64,000 bases of DNA from Streptomyces sp. NBC_01268 (GCF_036240795.1 NZ_CP108454.1:4526001-4590000), one strand, 5' to 3'. Shown: positions 26,011-35,261, numbered from the stretch's first letter. Made by a program: numbers and translations. The notes: generated by a model from the sequence alone, not told the origin.

Positions 26011-27528
26011 TCAGACCTTCGCCGGTTCCGGCGCCGGGCCCTCGGTCGAGGCCGCTGCTCCGGCTCCGGCGGGCGCGGGGGCGGTGGCCGGCTCCGCCGG
26101 GGCCGGGGTCTCCTCCGTGTCCACGTCGAACTCCTCGATCAGCTCCTTGCTGAAGCCGAAGAAGTACGTGGCCAGGAAGCCCACCACGTAGCCGACGAGC
26201 AGCCCGCCCGCGTAGATCGCGATCGTCTCGCCGAGGCCCTTGTTGCCGTCGAGGAGGGGGAAGAGGGCCCAGCCCGAGGGGCCGATGGCGGTGGAGCCGA
26301 CCTGGTCGCCGAGCATGTTGAAGAGGCCGACGAAGCCGCCGCCGAAGGCGCCGCCGACGCAGGCGGTGATGAAGGGGCGGCCGAGGGGCAGCGAGACGCC
26401 GTAGATCAGGGGCTCGCCGACGCCGAGGAAGCCGGCGGGGAGGGCGGACTTGATGGTGCGGCGGATCGAGCCGTTGCGGGGCAGCTTGCGGTAGACGGCC
26501 ATGGCCGCGCCGACCTGGCCCGCGCCCGCCATCGCCAGGATGGGCAGCAGGACGGTGAAGCCCTGCTGTTCGATCAGGGTGGTGTGGATGGGGATGAGCG
26601 CCTGGTGCAGGCCGAGCATCACCAGTGGGAGGAAGAGGCCGCCGAGGAGGAAGCCCGCCCCGGCGCCCGCGTGGGCGAGCAGCCAGGTGGCGAAGTCGCC
26701 GATGCCCTGGGAGATCTCCCCGGCGACGAACATCAGGCCGAAGATCGTGACGAGGCCGGAGATCAGGACCGTGAGGGTGGGGGTGACCAGCACGTCCAGG
26801 GACTCGGGCACCCAGCGGCGGCACCACTTCTCCACGTACACGGCGAGGACCGCCGCGCCGAGCGCGCCGAGGACACCGCCCTGGCCGGGGGAGAGGGTCT
26901 GGCCGAAGACCTCGATCTTGGCGACGCCCGCGAAGACGATGATGGAGGCGACCGCGCCGCCGAGGATGGGCGTGCCGCCGAACTCCTTGGCCGTGTTGAA
27001 GCCGACGAAGACCGCGATCAGGGCCATGAAGCCGCTCGCGATGGCGGCGAGCGCCGGGGTGATGCCGGGCAGCCAGCCGAGGTTGACGAGCAGGCCGTTG
27101 AGGCCGGCGATGATGCCGCAGCCGATGAGGGCGGGGATCAGCGGGACGAAGATGTTCGCGATCCGGCGCAGGAAGAGCTTGAACGGGGTGGAGTTCTTCG
27201 CCTTCTGCGCCGCCTTGATCGCGGCGCCCTGCGCGGCGAGGTCGTCCGCCGAGTGGGCGGGCGCGGGGGCCTCGGCGATCAGGGCCTCGAACTCGGGGGT
27301 CACCCGGGCGACCGTGCCCGGGCCGAGGACGATCTGGTACGTGTCGTCCTCCACCACGCCCATCACGGCCGGCACGGCCTTGAGGGCTTCGTCCTGGACG
27401 AGCGAGCGGTCCCGCAGACCCAGCCGCAGGCGGGTCATGCAGTGGGCCACGGAGCTGATGTTCCCGGCGCCGCCGACGAGGGGGAGGATCGCGGCGGCGA
27501 TGGCGCGGTTCTTGTCGTCTGTGCTCAT
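26011..27528 (-). CDS. murP: PTS transporter EIIBC for N-acetylmuramic acid (MurP-like)
   Basis: A 505-residue inner-membrane phosphotransferase permease. The N-terminal EIIB domain has the phosphorylated Cys30 in HCMTRLRLGLRD, followed by an EIIC domain (roughly 110-470) with about ten hydrophobic helices and the conserved GVGEPLIYGVSLPL. There is no EIIA, so it would use a separate glucose-type EIIA such as Crr. The C-terminus is a 40-residue Ala/Pro-rich tail. It follows murQ in the same operon, so MurNAc is the best substrate; GlcNAc or glucose-type sugars are alternatives. Confidence 0.85.
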   Translation of the reverse strand: MSTDDKNRAIAAAILPLVGGAGNISSVAHCMTRLRLGLRDRSLVQDEALKAVPAVMGVVEDDTYQIVLGPGTVARVTPEFEALIAEAPAPAHSADDLAAQGAAIKAAQKAKNSTPFKLFLRRIANIFVPLIPALIGCGIIAGLNGLLVNLGWLPGITPALAAIASGFMALIAVFVGFNTAKEFGGTPILGGAVASIIVFAGVAKIEVFGQTLSPGQGGVLGALGAAVLAVYVEKWCRRWVPESLDVLVTPTLTVLISGLVTIFGLMFVAGEISQGIGDFATWLLAHAGAGAGFLLGGLFLPLVMLGLHQALIPIHTTLIEQQGFTVLLPILAMAGAGQVGAAMAVYRKLPRNGSIRRTIKSALPAGFLGVGEPLIYGVSLPLGRPFITACVGGAFGGGFVGLFNMLGDQVGSTAIGPSGWALFPLLDGNKGLGETIAIYAGGLLVGYVVGFLATYFFGFSKELIEEFDVDTEETPAPAEPATAPAPAGAGAAASTEGPAPEPAKV

Positions 27529-27569
27529 GGTGCGGTCGTGCCTTGCTGTGAGGGGGTGCCCGGCGGGGG

Positions 27570-28541
27570 TTACGGGGTGGTGGGGGCGGCGGGGTCCGTC
27601 GCGTGCAGGGCGGCCCGCAGGTGGCCCCGGGAGTCGTGCAGGCGCTGGTCGGCGGCCTTGGCATCGATGTCGGCGAGGAGCATGAGGATCGCGGTCTTCA
27701 CCTCGCCGTCGGCGGCGGCGAGGGCGGTCTCGATCTGCTCGTCCGGCGCGCCGGTGGCGAGGGCCACGATGCGGCGCGAGCGGGCCTGCAGCTTCTCGTT
27801 GGAGGCGCGGACGTCGACCATGAGGTTCCCGTAGGTCTTGCCCAGCCGGATCATGGTGATCGTCGAGATCATGTTGAGCACCAGCTTCTGCGCGGTGCCC
27901 GCCTTCAGCCGGGTGGAGCCGGTGAGGAGCTCGGGGCCGGTGACGACCTCGATGCCGTGCTCGGCGGCGGCGGCGAGCGCGCTGTCCGCGTTGCAGGACA
28001 GGCCGATGGTCAGCGCGCCCTGGGCGCGGGCGTGTTCGACGGCGCCGATGGCGTACGGGGTGCGGCCGGAGGCGGAGATGCCGACGACGGTGTCGTCGGG
28101 GGTGAGCCCGAGCGCGGTGAGGTCCTGGACCGCCAGCTCCTTGGAGTCCTCGGCGCCCTCGACGGCCTTGACCATGGCCGAGGGGCCGCCCGCGATGAGG
28201 CCGACGACCTCGGAGGGGTCGGTGTTGAAGGTGGGCGGGCACTCGCTGGCGTCGAGGACGCCGAGCCGCCCGGCCGTACCGGCGCCCAGGTAGAGCAGCC
28301 GGCCGCCGCGCGCCATGCGGGCGGCGGTGGCGTCGATGGCGGCGGCGATGACGGGCAGCTGCTGGGCGACGGCGGCGGGGACGGACTGGTCCTCGCCGTT
28401 CATCAGCGCGGCGATCTCGGCGGTCGGGAGCTGGTCGATCTCGGCGAGCTCGGGCCGGAACGCCTCGGTGGTGAGGGTGGCGAGCTGGGCGCGCAGCGCG
28501 GAGTAGGCGGCGGCGCCGGAGGCGGTGGATGCGGTGGACAC
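27570..28541 (-). CDS. murQ: N-acetylmuramic acid 6-phosphate etherase
   Basis: A SIS-domain lyase that cleaves the lactyl ether of MurNAc-6-phosphate to GlcNAc-6-phosphate and D-lactate, feeding NagA. The 323-residue product has RLLYLGAGTAGRLGVLDASE with catalytic Glu in ASECPPTF, GISASGRTPYAIGA and RLKAGTAQKLVLNMIST, all hallmarks of MurQ. It is 41 bases ahead of the permease gene and 19 bases after the regulator gene. Role inferred: recycling of peptidoglycan sugars. Confidence 0.95.
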   Translation of the reverse strand: MSTASTASGAAAYSALRAQLATLTTEAFRPELAEIDQLPTAEIAALMNGEDQSVPAAVAQQLPVIAAAIDATAARMARGGRLLYLGAGTAGRLGVLDASECPPTFNTDPSEVVGLIAGGPSAMVKAVEGAEDSKELAVQDLTALGLTPDDTVVGISASGRTPYAIGAVEHARAQGALTIGLSCNADSALAAAAEHGIEVVTGPELLTGSTRLKAGTAQKLVLNMISTITMIRLGKTYGNLMVDVRASNEKLQARSRRIVALATGAPDEQIETALAAADGEVKTAILMLLADIDAKAADQRLHDSRGHLRAALHATDPAAPTTP

Positions 28542-28560
28542 GGGGCGGCTCTCTCGTGTG

Positions 28561-29535
28561 TCAGCGGGTGCGGGGGGCGTGGCGGTGGGCGAGGGCTTCG
28601 TACGAGGCCGCGAGGGCAGGGGCCGCCGTCTCGTACGTACGTTGGGTGACGCAGGTGAACAGACAGTCCACGACCAGGAGCTGGCTGGTGCGGGACGACA
28701 TGGCCGCGGGGCGCAGTTCGCTCTCGCGGGCGGTGGAGGTGGTCAGCACGTGGTCGGCGTACTGCGTGACCGGGCCGTCCGGGCGGCCGGTGATCGCCAC
28801 CGTGGTGGCGCCGTGGTCGAAGGCGACCCGCAGCGGTTCTATGACGTCGCCGGTCGAGCCGGAGTGGGTGATGGCGATGGCGACGTCGCCGGAGCGGAGC
28901 TGGACGGCGTTGGTGACGGCGAGGTGCGGGTCGCTGTGGGCGTGGGCGATCAGGCCGATGCGCAGCAGCTTCTGCCCGAGGTCCTGGGCGACGAGGCCGG
29001 AGGCGCCGACGCCGTAGATGTCGACGCGGCGGGCGGTGGCGAGGGCGGCGACGGCGGCGCCGAGCTGGACGGTGTCGAGTCCGGCGGCGGTGTCGGCGAG
29101 GGTCTGCTGCTCGTCGTAGGCCAGCTTGGCGACGACGTCGGCGACCGGGTCGTCGACGGCGATGTCGGCGGTGACCGAGGGGGCCCGCCCGGACTGCTGC
29201 TGGGCGGCGAGGCCGGCCAGCGCGAGGCGCAGGTCGCGGTAGCCGGGGTAGCCGAGCAGGCGGGCGGTCCGCACGACGGTCGCCTCGCTGGTGCCGGTGA
29301 GCTCGGCGAGGCCGGTGACCGTGAGGGCGGCGCAGCCGGCGGGGTCCCCGGCGACGGCCTCGGCGACGCGCTGCATGGAGCGGGTCATGGAGGGGGCGAG
29401 GGTGCGCACCTTGGCCGCGAGGGCGGCGGGGGCGGGCGGGGCCGCGGGGGCCGCGGGCCCGGTGGCCGGCGCGGCCGGGGTCCCGGCGGGCGTCCCGGAG
29501 GCGCCGGTGAAACTTTCCTTCACTTCATTGGTCAC
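28561..29535 (-). CDS. murR: MurR/RpiR-family regulator of the MurNAc operon
   Basis: A 324-residue RpiR-type regulator: an N-terminal helix-turn-helix (TVTGLAELTGTSEATVVRTARLLG around residues 60-95) and a C-terminal SIS domain (about 150-290) with IYGVGASGLVAQDLG and AITHSGSTGDVIEP that would sense a sugar phosphate, probably MurNAc-6-phosphate. The N-terminal 30 residues are Ala/Pro-rich and disordered-looking. It starts with GTG 29535 at a near-palindromic AT-rich site, suggesting autoregulation and possible leaderless translation. It heads the murR-murQ-murP operon. Confidence 0.9.
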   Translation of the reverse strand: MTNEVKESFTGASGTPAGTPAAPATGPAAPAAPPAPAALAAKVRTLAPSMTRSMQRVAEAVAGDPAGCAALTVTGLAELTGTSEATVVRTARLLGYPGYRDLRLALAGLAAQQQSGRAPSVTADIAVDDPVADVVAKLAYDEQQTLADTAAGLDTVQLGAAVAALATARRVDIYGVGASGLVAQDLGQKLLRIGLIAHAHSDPHLAVTNAVQLRSGDVAIAITHSGSTGDVIEPLRVAFDHGATTVAITGRPDGPVTQYADHVLTTSTARESELRPAAMSSRTSQLLVVDCLFTCVTQRTYETAAPALAASYEALAHRHAPRTR

Positions 29536-29539
29536 ATTA

Positions 29540-29553
29540 TGAAAGATATTTTC
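29540..29553 (-). promoter_or_regulatory. Candidate MurR/RpiR operator at the murR start
   Basis: TGAAAGATATTTTC is a GAAA-n5-TTTC inverted repeat of the TGAAA...TTTCA kind used by RpiR regulators. A second GAAA-C-TTTC element lies at about 29510-29518 inside the start of murR. CATAAT at 29541-29536 on the minus strand could be a -10 box. Binding here would auto-repress the operon. Confidence 0.5.
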
Positions 29554-29676
29554 GGCCCCTGGGGACCGTCAATACCCCGTTGGACCCGTTTCCGGGCAGG
29601 ACCTTGGTCCCGTGCTCCCGCCCTCGCCGGGGCAGGGCATTGGTCCGGCGGGGTCCCTTGGGGCGAGAATGTGGGC

Positions 29677-30033
29677 ATGGACGACATCGACCCCGTGGAA
29701 CAGGCACTCCATGCCGCCCGCGCCCTGGTTCTCGCCGACCTGGTGGCCCGCGAGGTCGCCATGGCCGAGGTCGTCTCGATGGTCGAGGACGCCGTCTCCC
29801 ACCGCCGCTGGTGGGTCGAGCAGTGGCCGGAGGGCGCGCCCTTCGTGGCCGGCCTCGTCGCCCAGGACGTCCAGGACGCCCTGCTCGAACGGTACGGCCG
29901 CTGGCCGCTCTGCCCGGTCTGCTCCTCGGGCGACCCGCACGCCCTCGACGTCGAACCCGAGATGGGCCCCGACCCGCACTGGGTCTGCGGCAAGCAGGGT
30001 GTCGTGGTCGCCCCCGTGGGCGGGCTGACGTGA
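29677..30033 (+). CDS. Hypothetical protein with Cys-rich tail
   Basis: A 118-residue protein, N-terminal half helical and acidic (VEQALHAARALVLADLVAREVAMAEVV), C-terminal half with CPVCSSGDPHAL and a later CGK that might bind zinc. I do not recognise a family. Its stop codon overlaps the start of the DUF4031 gene (GTGA), so the two are co-translated. Confidence 0.6.
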   Translation: MDDIDPVEQALHAARALVLADLVAREVAMAEVVSMVEDAVSHRRWWVEQWPEGAPFVAGLVAQDVQDALLERYGRWPLCPVCSSGDPHALDVEPEMGPDPHWVCGKQGVVVAPVGGLT

Positions 30034-30308
30034 CCCTGTACATCGACCCGCCCTCGTGGCCGGGCCATGGCCGCATGTGGTCCCACCTGATCAGTGACGT
30101 CTCCTTCGAGGAGCTCCACGCCTTCGCCGCCTCGATCGGCGCGCCGGCCCGCGGCTTCGACGGCGACCACTACGACATCCCTTCCGACTACTACGCGGGC
30201 GCGGTGGCGGCGGGCGCGGTCGAGGTCGGCTCGAAGGAACTGCTCCGCCGCCTCACGGAGGCGGGCCTGCGCCGGCCGAAGGGACGGCCGGCGCAGGGGG
30301 AGGCGTGA
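30030..30308 (+). CDS. DUF4031 protein
   Basis: A 92-residue protein beginning VTLYIDPPSWPGHGRMWSHL and continuing SFEELHAFAASIGAPARGFDGDHYDIP, the signature of DUF4031 (a small family with conserved His, Asp and Trp residues). Function is unknown. GTG 30030 overlaps the upstream stop codon. The tail is basic and Arg/Lys-rich. Confidence 0.8.
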   Translation: MTLYIDPPSWPGHGRMWSHLISDVSFEELHAFAASIGAPARGFDGDHYDIPSDYYAGAVAAGAVEVGSKELLRRLTEAGLRRPKGRPAQGEA

Positions 30309-30326
30309 GGGCCCGCCCGGGGTGCC

Positions 30327-31337
30327 TCAGACGCTGTAGCTGATCCCGGCGCCGTGCGTGGCCGCGACGGTGCCGGAGGCGTAGCCGTCGTGGATCTTGA
30401 CGGGGTTGCCGTCGACGTTGCGCACCTTCAGCGTCGTACGGACCTGGGCGCAGCCGCCGAGCTGGGCACGGGTCAGGTGGAGGGTGTTGGCCGCCGTCTG
30501 GTGGTGCTTGGCGTCGGTGATGTTCCAGCGCGAGACGGGCCCGGTGAGGGCGGGGCCGCACAGGGAGCCGTCGGCGTTGCGGGGCTGGGCCTCGACCCAG
30601 GTCTCTACGGTCGTGCCGGTGTAGGCGGTGGTGCCGCCGGAGCAGATGGAGGAGCCGGCGGCGCAGGTGGACAGGGCGGCGTCCTGGTAGAGGACGAGGT
30701 CCGTGTCGCTCGCGGACGGGGTGTACGTGTATCCGAGCGTCGTCGCGGTGGTGGCGCGGGCGACGGTGGTGCCGCTGCCGGCGAGGAGCGTCCAGCGGGC
30801 GGTGGCCGGGTAGGCCTTGCGGGCCAGTTCGGCGCCGGCCGGGACGCGCATGGTGACGGTGCGGCCGTTCACGATGACGGAGGAGTACGAGACGACGGAC
30901 AGCCGGCAGCTGTAACTGCCGTCGGCGGGGGCGACGAACACCCAGCGCAGGGCGGCGGTCAGCGAGGTCTCGCCCGGGGGGACGAGGTTGGCGGCCCAGT
31001 AGGAGCCCGCCTCGGTGCCGGCGGGGAGCGCGGAGCCGTCGGCGTTCCGGCAGCGGATGGCGAGGGTGTTGCCTATGTTGTCGCCGGCGGCGAGGGCGTC
31101 GACGGGCTCGGTGGAGAAGTACCGGGACCACAGGAACGAGCGCTCGCCGGCCGCGGCGTCGAAGGTGATCTCGGTGCCGGGCACGTCGAGGTAGCTGCCG
31201 GCGTTCCGCGTCACCTCGTACGGGAAGTCGGCCGAGACGGCGCTCGCGGGCGCGGCGGTGAACACCGCGCCCGCGAGGGCGAGTACGAGCGCACCGGCCG
31301 CGGCGGCGGCGGTCCGAAGGGTCGTGCTGAGACGCAC
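30327..31337 (-). CDS. Secreted protein of unknown function
   Basis: A 336-residue exported protein with a signal peptide ending near TAAPASAVSA (residues 27-36). The mature part contains two or three Cys pairs (IRCRN..., SCRL, STCAAGSSICSG) that could form disulfides, and it looks beta-rich. The preferred start is GTG 31337 (VRLSTTLRTAAAAAG) with AGGA upstream. No catalytic motif is evident. Confidence 0.65.
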   Translation of the reverse strand: MRLSTTLRTAAAAAGALVLALAGAVFTAAPASAVSADFPYEVTRNAGSYLDVPGTEITFDAAAGERSFLWSRYFSTEPVDALAAGDNIGNTLAIRCRNADGSALPAGTEAGSYWAANLVPPGETSLTAALRWVFVAPADGSYSCRLSVVSYSSVIVNGRTVTMRVPAGAELARKAYPATARWTLLAGSGTTVARATTATTLGYTYTPSASDTDLVLYQDAALSTCAAGSSICSGGTTAYTGTTVETWVEAQPRNADGSLCGPALTGPVSRWNITDAKHHQTAANTLHLTRAQLGGCAQVRTTLKVRNVDGNPVKIHDGYASGTVAATHGAGISYSV

Positions 31338-31383
31338 TGGAGGTCCTGCTCTCTCGTCGGCGGGGATCCCTCCGGCGGGAGGG

Positions 31384-32655
31384 TCAGCGGGACGATACGA
31401 CCTTCCGCTCCCGCGGCGCACCCGAGGCCACGACCCGGGAGGCGCCCTGGTGGAGCCGGAGCGACACGGCGACGGTGGCGAGCGCGAGCAGCGTCATGGC
31501 GGCGCCGGCCCAGGCGGGGGAGGCGTAGCCGTGCCCGGCGTCGATGACGGTGCCGCCGAGCCAGGGGCCGCCGGTGTTGCCGAGGTTGAAGGCGGCGGTG
31601 GTGGTGGCGCCGGCCAGGGTGGGGGCGGCGCCGGCGACGTTGAACATGCGGGCGTTGAGCGCGGGCGCCGTGGAGAAGCAGGAGACGCCGAGCAGGAAGG
31701 TCAGCGTGATCGTGGCGACCGGGCTGGAGGCGAACAGGGCGAGCGCGGTGAGGAAGACGGTGGAGGCGGTGACGCCGCTGAGCAGCACGCCGAAGAGGTG
31801 GGCGTCGGCGACCCGGCCGCCGATGTACGTACCGATGAGGGCGCCGATCCCGAAGAGGCCGAGGACGCCGGAGACCCAGCCGTCGTCGAGGCCGGAGACG
31901 TCGGTGAGCAGCGGGGCCAGGTAGGAGAAGGCGCAGAAGACGCCGCCGGCGGCGAGGGCGGTGAGCAGGACGGAGAGCAGGACCTGCCGGTCGCGGTAGA
32001 TGACGAGCTCGGACCGGAGCCGCGGCCGGGTCTCGGGCCGGGGGATGTGCGGGATCTTCGTCAGGACGCCCACCAGGGCGATCGCGGAGGCCGCGCCGAC
32101 GGCCCAGAAGGCGGACCGCCAGCCGAGGTGCTCGCCGAGGAAGGCGCCGGCGGGGACGCCGAGCACGTTGGCGATGGACAGGCCGCCGATCATGACGGCC
32201 ATGGCCCGCGCCCGGGCCCCCACCGGCACCATGGCGATGGCGACGGCGGCGCCCACGGCCCAGAACCCGGCACAGGCCAGCGCGCTCACGACCCGCGAGG
32301 CGAAGAGCACCGCGTAGTTCGGCGCGAGCGCCCCGGCGACCTGGCCGAGCCCGAAGAGGGTGATCAGCGCGACGAGCGTGGTCTTCCGCGGCAGCCGCAG
32401 CGTGGCCACGGCGAGCAGCGGGGCGCCGACGACCATCCCGATGGCGAACGCCGATATGAGCAGCCCCGCGGTGGGGATGGACACGTCCATGTCCTCCGCG
32501 ATGGGCGGCAGCAGCCCGGAGAGCATGAACTCGCTCGTCCCGAGCGCGAACACGGAGAGACCGAGGATGTAGACGGCCAGGGGCATACGGGCGGGGGCGG
32601 GGCCTCCGGGCGGCGCGGAGGCGTCGACGGCGGGCTCGGACGAGGAAAACGGCAT
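31384..32655 (-). CDS. MFS drug exporter, 12-TM (Cmx/AraJ-like)
   Basis: A 423-residue integral membrane antiporter. After a short N-terminal tail the first helix region reads AVYILGLSVFALGTSEFMLSGLLPPIA, followed by the motif A-like stretch LLAVATLRLPRKTTL, typical of chloramphenicol-exporting and other DHA1-type MFS proteins. Twelve hydrophobic segments are visible. ATG 32655 is chosen. A 254-base non-coding gap lies upstream. Confidence 0.85.
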   Translation of the reverse strand: MPFSSSEPAVDASAPPGGPAPARMPLAVYILGLSVFALGTSEFMLSGLLPPIAEDMDVSIPTAGLLISAFAIGMVVGAPLLAVATLRLPRKTTLVALITLFGLGQVAGALAPNYAVLFASRVVSALACAGFWAVGAAVAIAMVPVGARARAMAVMIGGLSIANVLGVPAGAFLGEHLGWRSAFWAVGAASAIALVGVLTKIPHIPRPETRPRLRSELVIYRDRQVLLSVLLTALAAGGVFCAFSYLAPLLTDVSGLDDGWVSGVLGLFGIGALIGTYIGGRVADAHLFGVLLSGVTASTVFLTALALFASSPVATITLTFLLGVSCFSTAPALNARMFNVAGAAPTLAGATTTAAFNLGNTGGPWLGGTVIDAGHGYASPAWAGAAMTLLALATVAVSLRLHQGASRVVASGAPRERKVVSSR

Positions 32656-32909
32656 GACATGCGCAACCTGGCGTTTGTGCCTGTCATTCCGCCCCCGGAG
32701 ATCGTCTCGGGATACGGGACGGTCACCTCCGCGCGGCCCTCCCGGGCCCCGGCCGCCGTGACCGCTACCGCCCCGTGTGGGGGCGGAGTCGGTCGAGGCG
32801 GCCTCCTGCGCCGCCCGGCATCCCGCGGGCCGCCGGGCCGGCCGCGCTCCCGACGCCGGAGCCCCTGGGGCGGGCTTACCCCGCGTCCTCCACCGGCGGA
32901 CGGCGGGGC

Positions 32910-33599
32910 CTACCGCTCGTCCTCCACCGGTGCCCGCAGCTCCGCCAGTTCCCGCTCCAGGTTCGCCCGCGCCCGCTCCTCCCAGGCCGCCGCCCCGTAC
33001 GGCGTGCGGAAGAGGCGGGGGAGGGAGAGGAGGTGGGTGAGGATGGTGGCGCGGCCTTCTCGGAAGGCGGGGTCGGGGACGAAGGCGTATTCCTCGCGGA
33101 CGGCTGCCGTATACCCCGTATAGGTATCCAGCGGGCTCGCCAGGATCGCCAGGTCCGCGTCGCACAGGGTCTCGCCGTTGAGGTCACCGGGGGCCGGGTC
33201 GTGGGTGGCCGTGAGGCGGACCAGGCGGGCCACCTCGGCTACTTCGTGAGCCGTGAGGCCCGCTTCGGGGAGGGCTCTTTCGGCCAGGTTCGCCGAGCGC
33301 TCCTCGTTCTCCGAGCGGTCCGGCCGGTAGACCGCGTCGTGGAACCACGCGGCCAGGCGGACGAGCTCCAACTCACCGCCCTCGCCGCCCTGATCGGCCA
33401 GTTCGTCGATGCGGTGGAGGACCGCCGCCAGGTGGTCGACGGTGTGGTACCTGCGCTGCGGCTCGGCCCAGCGGGACAGCAGGTTCCGGCCGTACGGCAG
33501 GGGGTCCGGGCCTTCGCGGCCGGCGCGGGCGGCGAGCAGGGTCGAGGTCCAGCGGCGGAGCAGTTCGCGCTCCCGGTCTGTCTCCTGATCCGTGGTCAT
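32910..33599 (-). CDS. HD-domain hydrolase-like protein
   Basis: A 229-residue HD-superfamily metal-dependent hydrolase fold. RRYHTVDHLAAVLHRID (a His-X2-Asp-His-type site) and LAAWFHDAVYRPDRSENEERSA are the metal motifs seen in this actinobacterial family, often annotated as predicted metal-dependent phosphohydrolases. Substrate unknown. ATG 33599 is preferred; ATG 33608 would add three residues. It is divergent from an MFS exporter gene. Confidence 0.8.
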   Translation of the reverse strand: MTTDQETDRERELLRRWTSTLLAARAGREGPDPLPYGRNLLSRWAEPQRRYHTVDHLAAVLHRIDELADQGGEGGELELVRLAAWFHDAVYRPDRSENEERSANLAERALPEAGLTAHEVAEVARLVRLTATHDPAPGDLNGETLCDADLAILASPLDTYTGYTAAVREEYAFVPDPAFREGRATILTHLLSLPRLFRTPYGAAAWEERARANLERELAELRAPVEDER

Positions 33600-33701
33600 G
33601 GTGGGCATTCTGCCGTGCCGGTCGCCTGTCGCACGTGCCCTCGCCGCGCGGAGGCGCGCGCTCCCTTTTGCGCCCCACCTCGCCTTCATCCCACTCTTAC
33701 A

Positions 33702-33716
33702 TACCCCCCAAGGGTA
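33702..33716 (+). promoter_or_regulatory. Palindromic operator copy 1 before the MFS exporter
   Basis: TACCCCCCAAGGGTA sits in a larger CATACCC / GGGTATG inverted repeat. It differs by only one base from copy 2. The TACCC-GGGTA form resembles sites of CsoR-type regulators of Streptomyces; no such gene is adjacent here. Confidence 0.6.
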
Positions 33717-33737
33717 TGCTACGGTGCAGCGCACAGG

Positions 33738-33752
33738 TACCCCCCAGGGGTA
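33738..33752 (+). promoter_or_regulatory. Palindromic operator copy 2 before the MFS exporter
   Basis: TACCCCCCAGGGGTA is a perfect 6-bp palindrome around CCA, 36 bases from copy 1 (start to start). It lies 70-84 bases before the MFS start codon, so two bound regulators could repress or activate the exporter. Confidence 0.6.
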
Positions 33753-33821
33753 TGCCTCGACCGGTCTCGGACCGTTTCGAGGGTCTCCCGGGGGTCGGAA
33801 CGCGAGCGAAGGGTCAGGGCA

Positions 33822-35261
33822 ATGTCAACCGTCAATCCCCGGCGCTGGTGGGCACTTGTCGTGCTCGCCGCCGCACAGTTCATGGTCATCATGGACACCT
33901 CGATCATCGGGGTGGCGCTCCCCGAGATGCAGAAGGACCTGGGCTTCTCCCAGGGTGAGCTCCAGTGGGTGTTCAACGCCTACGTGATCGTCTTCGGCGG
34001 ACTGCTGCTGCTCGGCGGCCGGCTCTCCGACCTCATCGGCGCCCGCAAGATCTTCGTCTCCGGCTGGGTCGTCATGATCGCGGGATCCGTCCTCGCGGCC
34101 GTCGCGCAGACCGCCTGGGTCGAGATCCTGGGCCGTGCCGTCCAGGGCGTCGGCGGCGCGCTCATCGCGCCCTCCGCCATGACCCTCCTCATGATGCTCT
34201 TCATGCACGACCCGAAGGAGCTCGGCAAGGCCATGGCGCTCTACGGTGCCGCCGCCCCCGCCGGCGGCACCGCGGGCGTCTTCCTCGGTGGCGTCTTCAC
34301 CGAGTGGGCCGCCTGGCAGTGGTGCTTCATCATCTACGTGCCCATCGGTCTCGCGACCCTCGCCGCGACCAAGCTGCTCCCGAGCGTCGAGGCCCGCCGC
34401 GGCTCCGTCGACGTCCTCGGCGCCGTCGCCGTCACCGCCGGTCTCGCGCTCGCCGTCTTCGCGGTCGTCCGCGCCCCCGAGGTCGGCTGGGGCTCCACCG
34501 GCACGATCGTCCAGCTGGCCGGCGCCGTCGTCCTGCTGATCCTCTTCTTCGTGATCCAGAAGGCCATCCGCGAGCCCCTCATGCCGCTCAGCGTGTGGCG
34601 GGTGCCGCGCCTCGGCTCGGCCAACCTGGCGATGACGCTGCTCGGCGCCGCCTGGATCCCGATGTGGTACTTCCTCAACCTCTACCTCCAGCAGGTCCTC
34701 GGCTACGGCGCCTTCGCCTCCGGTGCCGCGCTGCTCCCGATGACCGTGCTGCTGATGATCTTCATGACGGCCATCACCGCCAGGCTGATGGCGAAGTTCG
34801 GCGCCAAGCCGCTCATCGGCATCGGTCTGCTCGTCCTCGCCGCCGGCCTGGTCTGGCTGGCCGCCGTCGAGCCCACGGGCACCTTCCTCGTCGACGTCCT
34901 GCCGGCCTCGCTGGTCGCCGCGCTCGGCATGTCCCTGGCCTACATCCCGGCCATGATCGCCGCGATGTCCGGCGCCCCGCAGGAGCAGGCAGGCCTCGCC
35001 TCCGGCATCGTCAACACCACCTACAACGTCGGCTCCGCGCTCGGCCTCGCCGCCCTCACCGCGGTCGCCATGTCCCAGGGCGCCGACCAGCTGGGCAACC
35101 TGCCGAAGCTGACGGACGGCTTCTCGTCCGCCTTCATCGGCGCCGCGATCATCGCCGCGGTCGGCGGTGTGATCACCCTCCTCGTGATGAAGAGCGACAA
35201 GGCGCTGGCCGCCGAGGCCGCCGTCCCCGCGCAGCAGAGCGGCGACAAGGTCTCCGCCTGA
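33822..35261 (+). CDS. MFS exporter, 14-TM (DHA2/EmrB-QacA type)
   Basis: A 479-residue multidrug exporter. The signature of the DHA2 family is present: ALVVLAAAQFMVIMDTSIIGVALP in helix 1, GGRLSDLIGARKIF in the first loop and GRAVQGVGGALIAPSAM in helix 4-5. Fourteen hydrophobic segments can be counted. It starts at ATG 33822 with AGGG just upstream. Two identical-looking operators in the long leader suggest metal- or drug-responsive control. Confidence 0.9.
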   Translation: MSTVNPRRWWALVVLAAAQFMVIMDTSIIGVALPEMQKDLGFSQGELQWVFNAYVIVFGGLLLLGGRLSDLIGARKIFVSGWVVMIAGSVLAAVAQTAWVEILGRAVQGVGGALIAPSAMTLLMMLFMHDPKELGKAMALYGAAAPAGGTAGVFLGGVFTEWAAWQWCFIIYVPIGLATLAATKLLPSVEARRGSVDVLGAVAVTAGLALAVFAVVRAPEVGWGSTGTIVQLAGAVVLLILFFVIQKAIREPLMPLSVWRVPRLGSANLAMTLLGAAWIPMWYFLNLYLQQVLGYGAFASGAALLPMTVLLMIFMTAITARLMAKFGAKPLIGIGLLVLAAGLVWLAAVEPTGTFLVDVLPASLVAALGMSLAYIPAMIAAMSGAPQEQAGLASGIVNTTYNVGSALGLAALTAVAMSQGADQLGNLPKLTDGFSSAFIGAAIIAAVGGVITLLVMKSDKALAAEAAVPAQQSGDKVSA

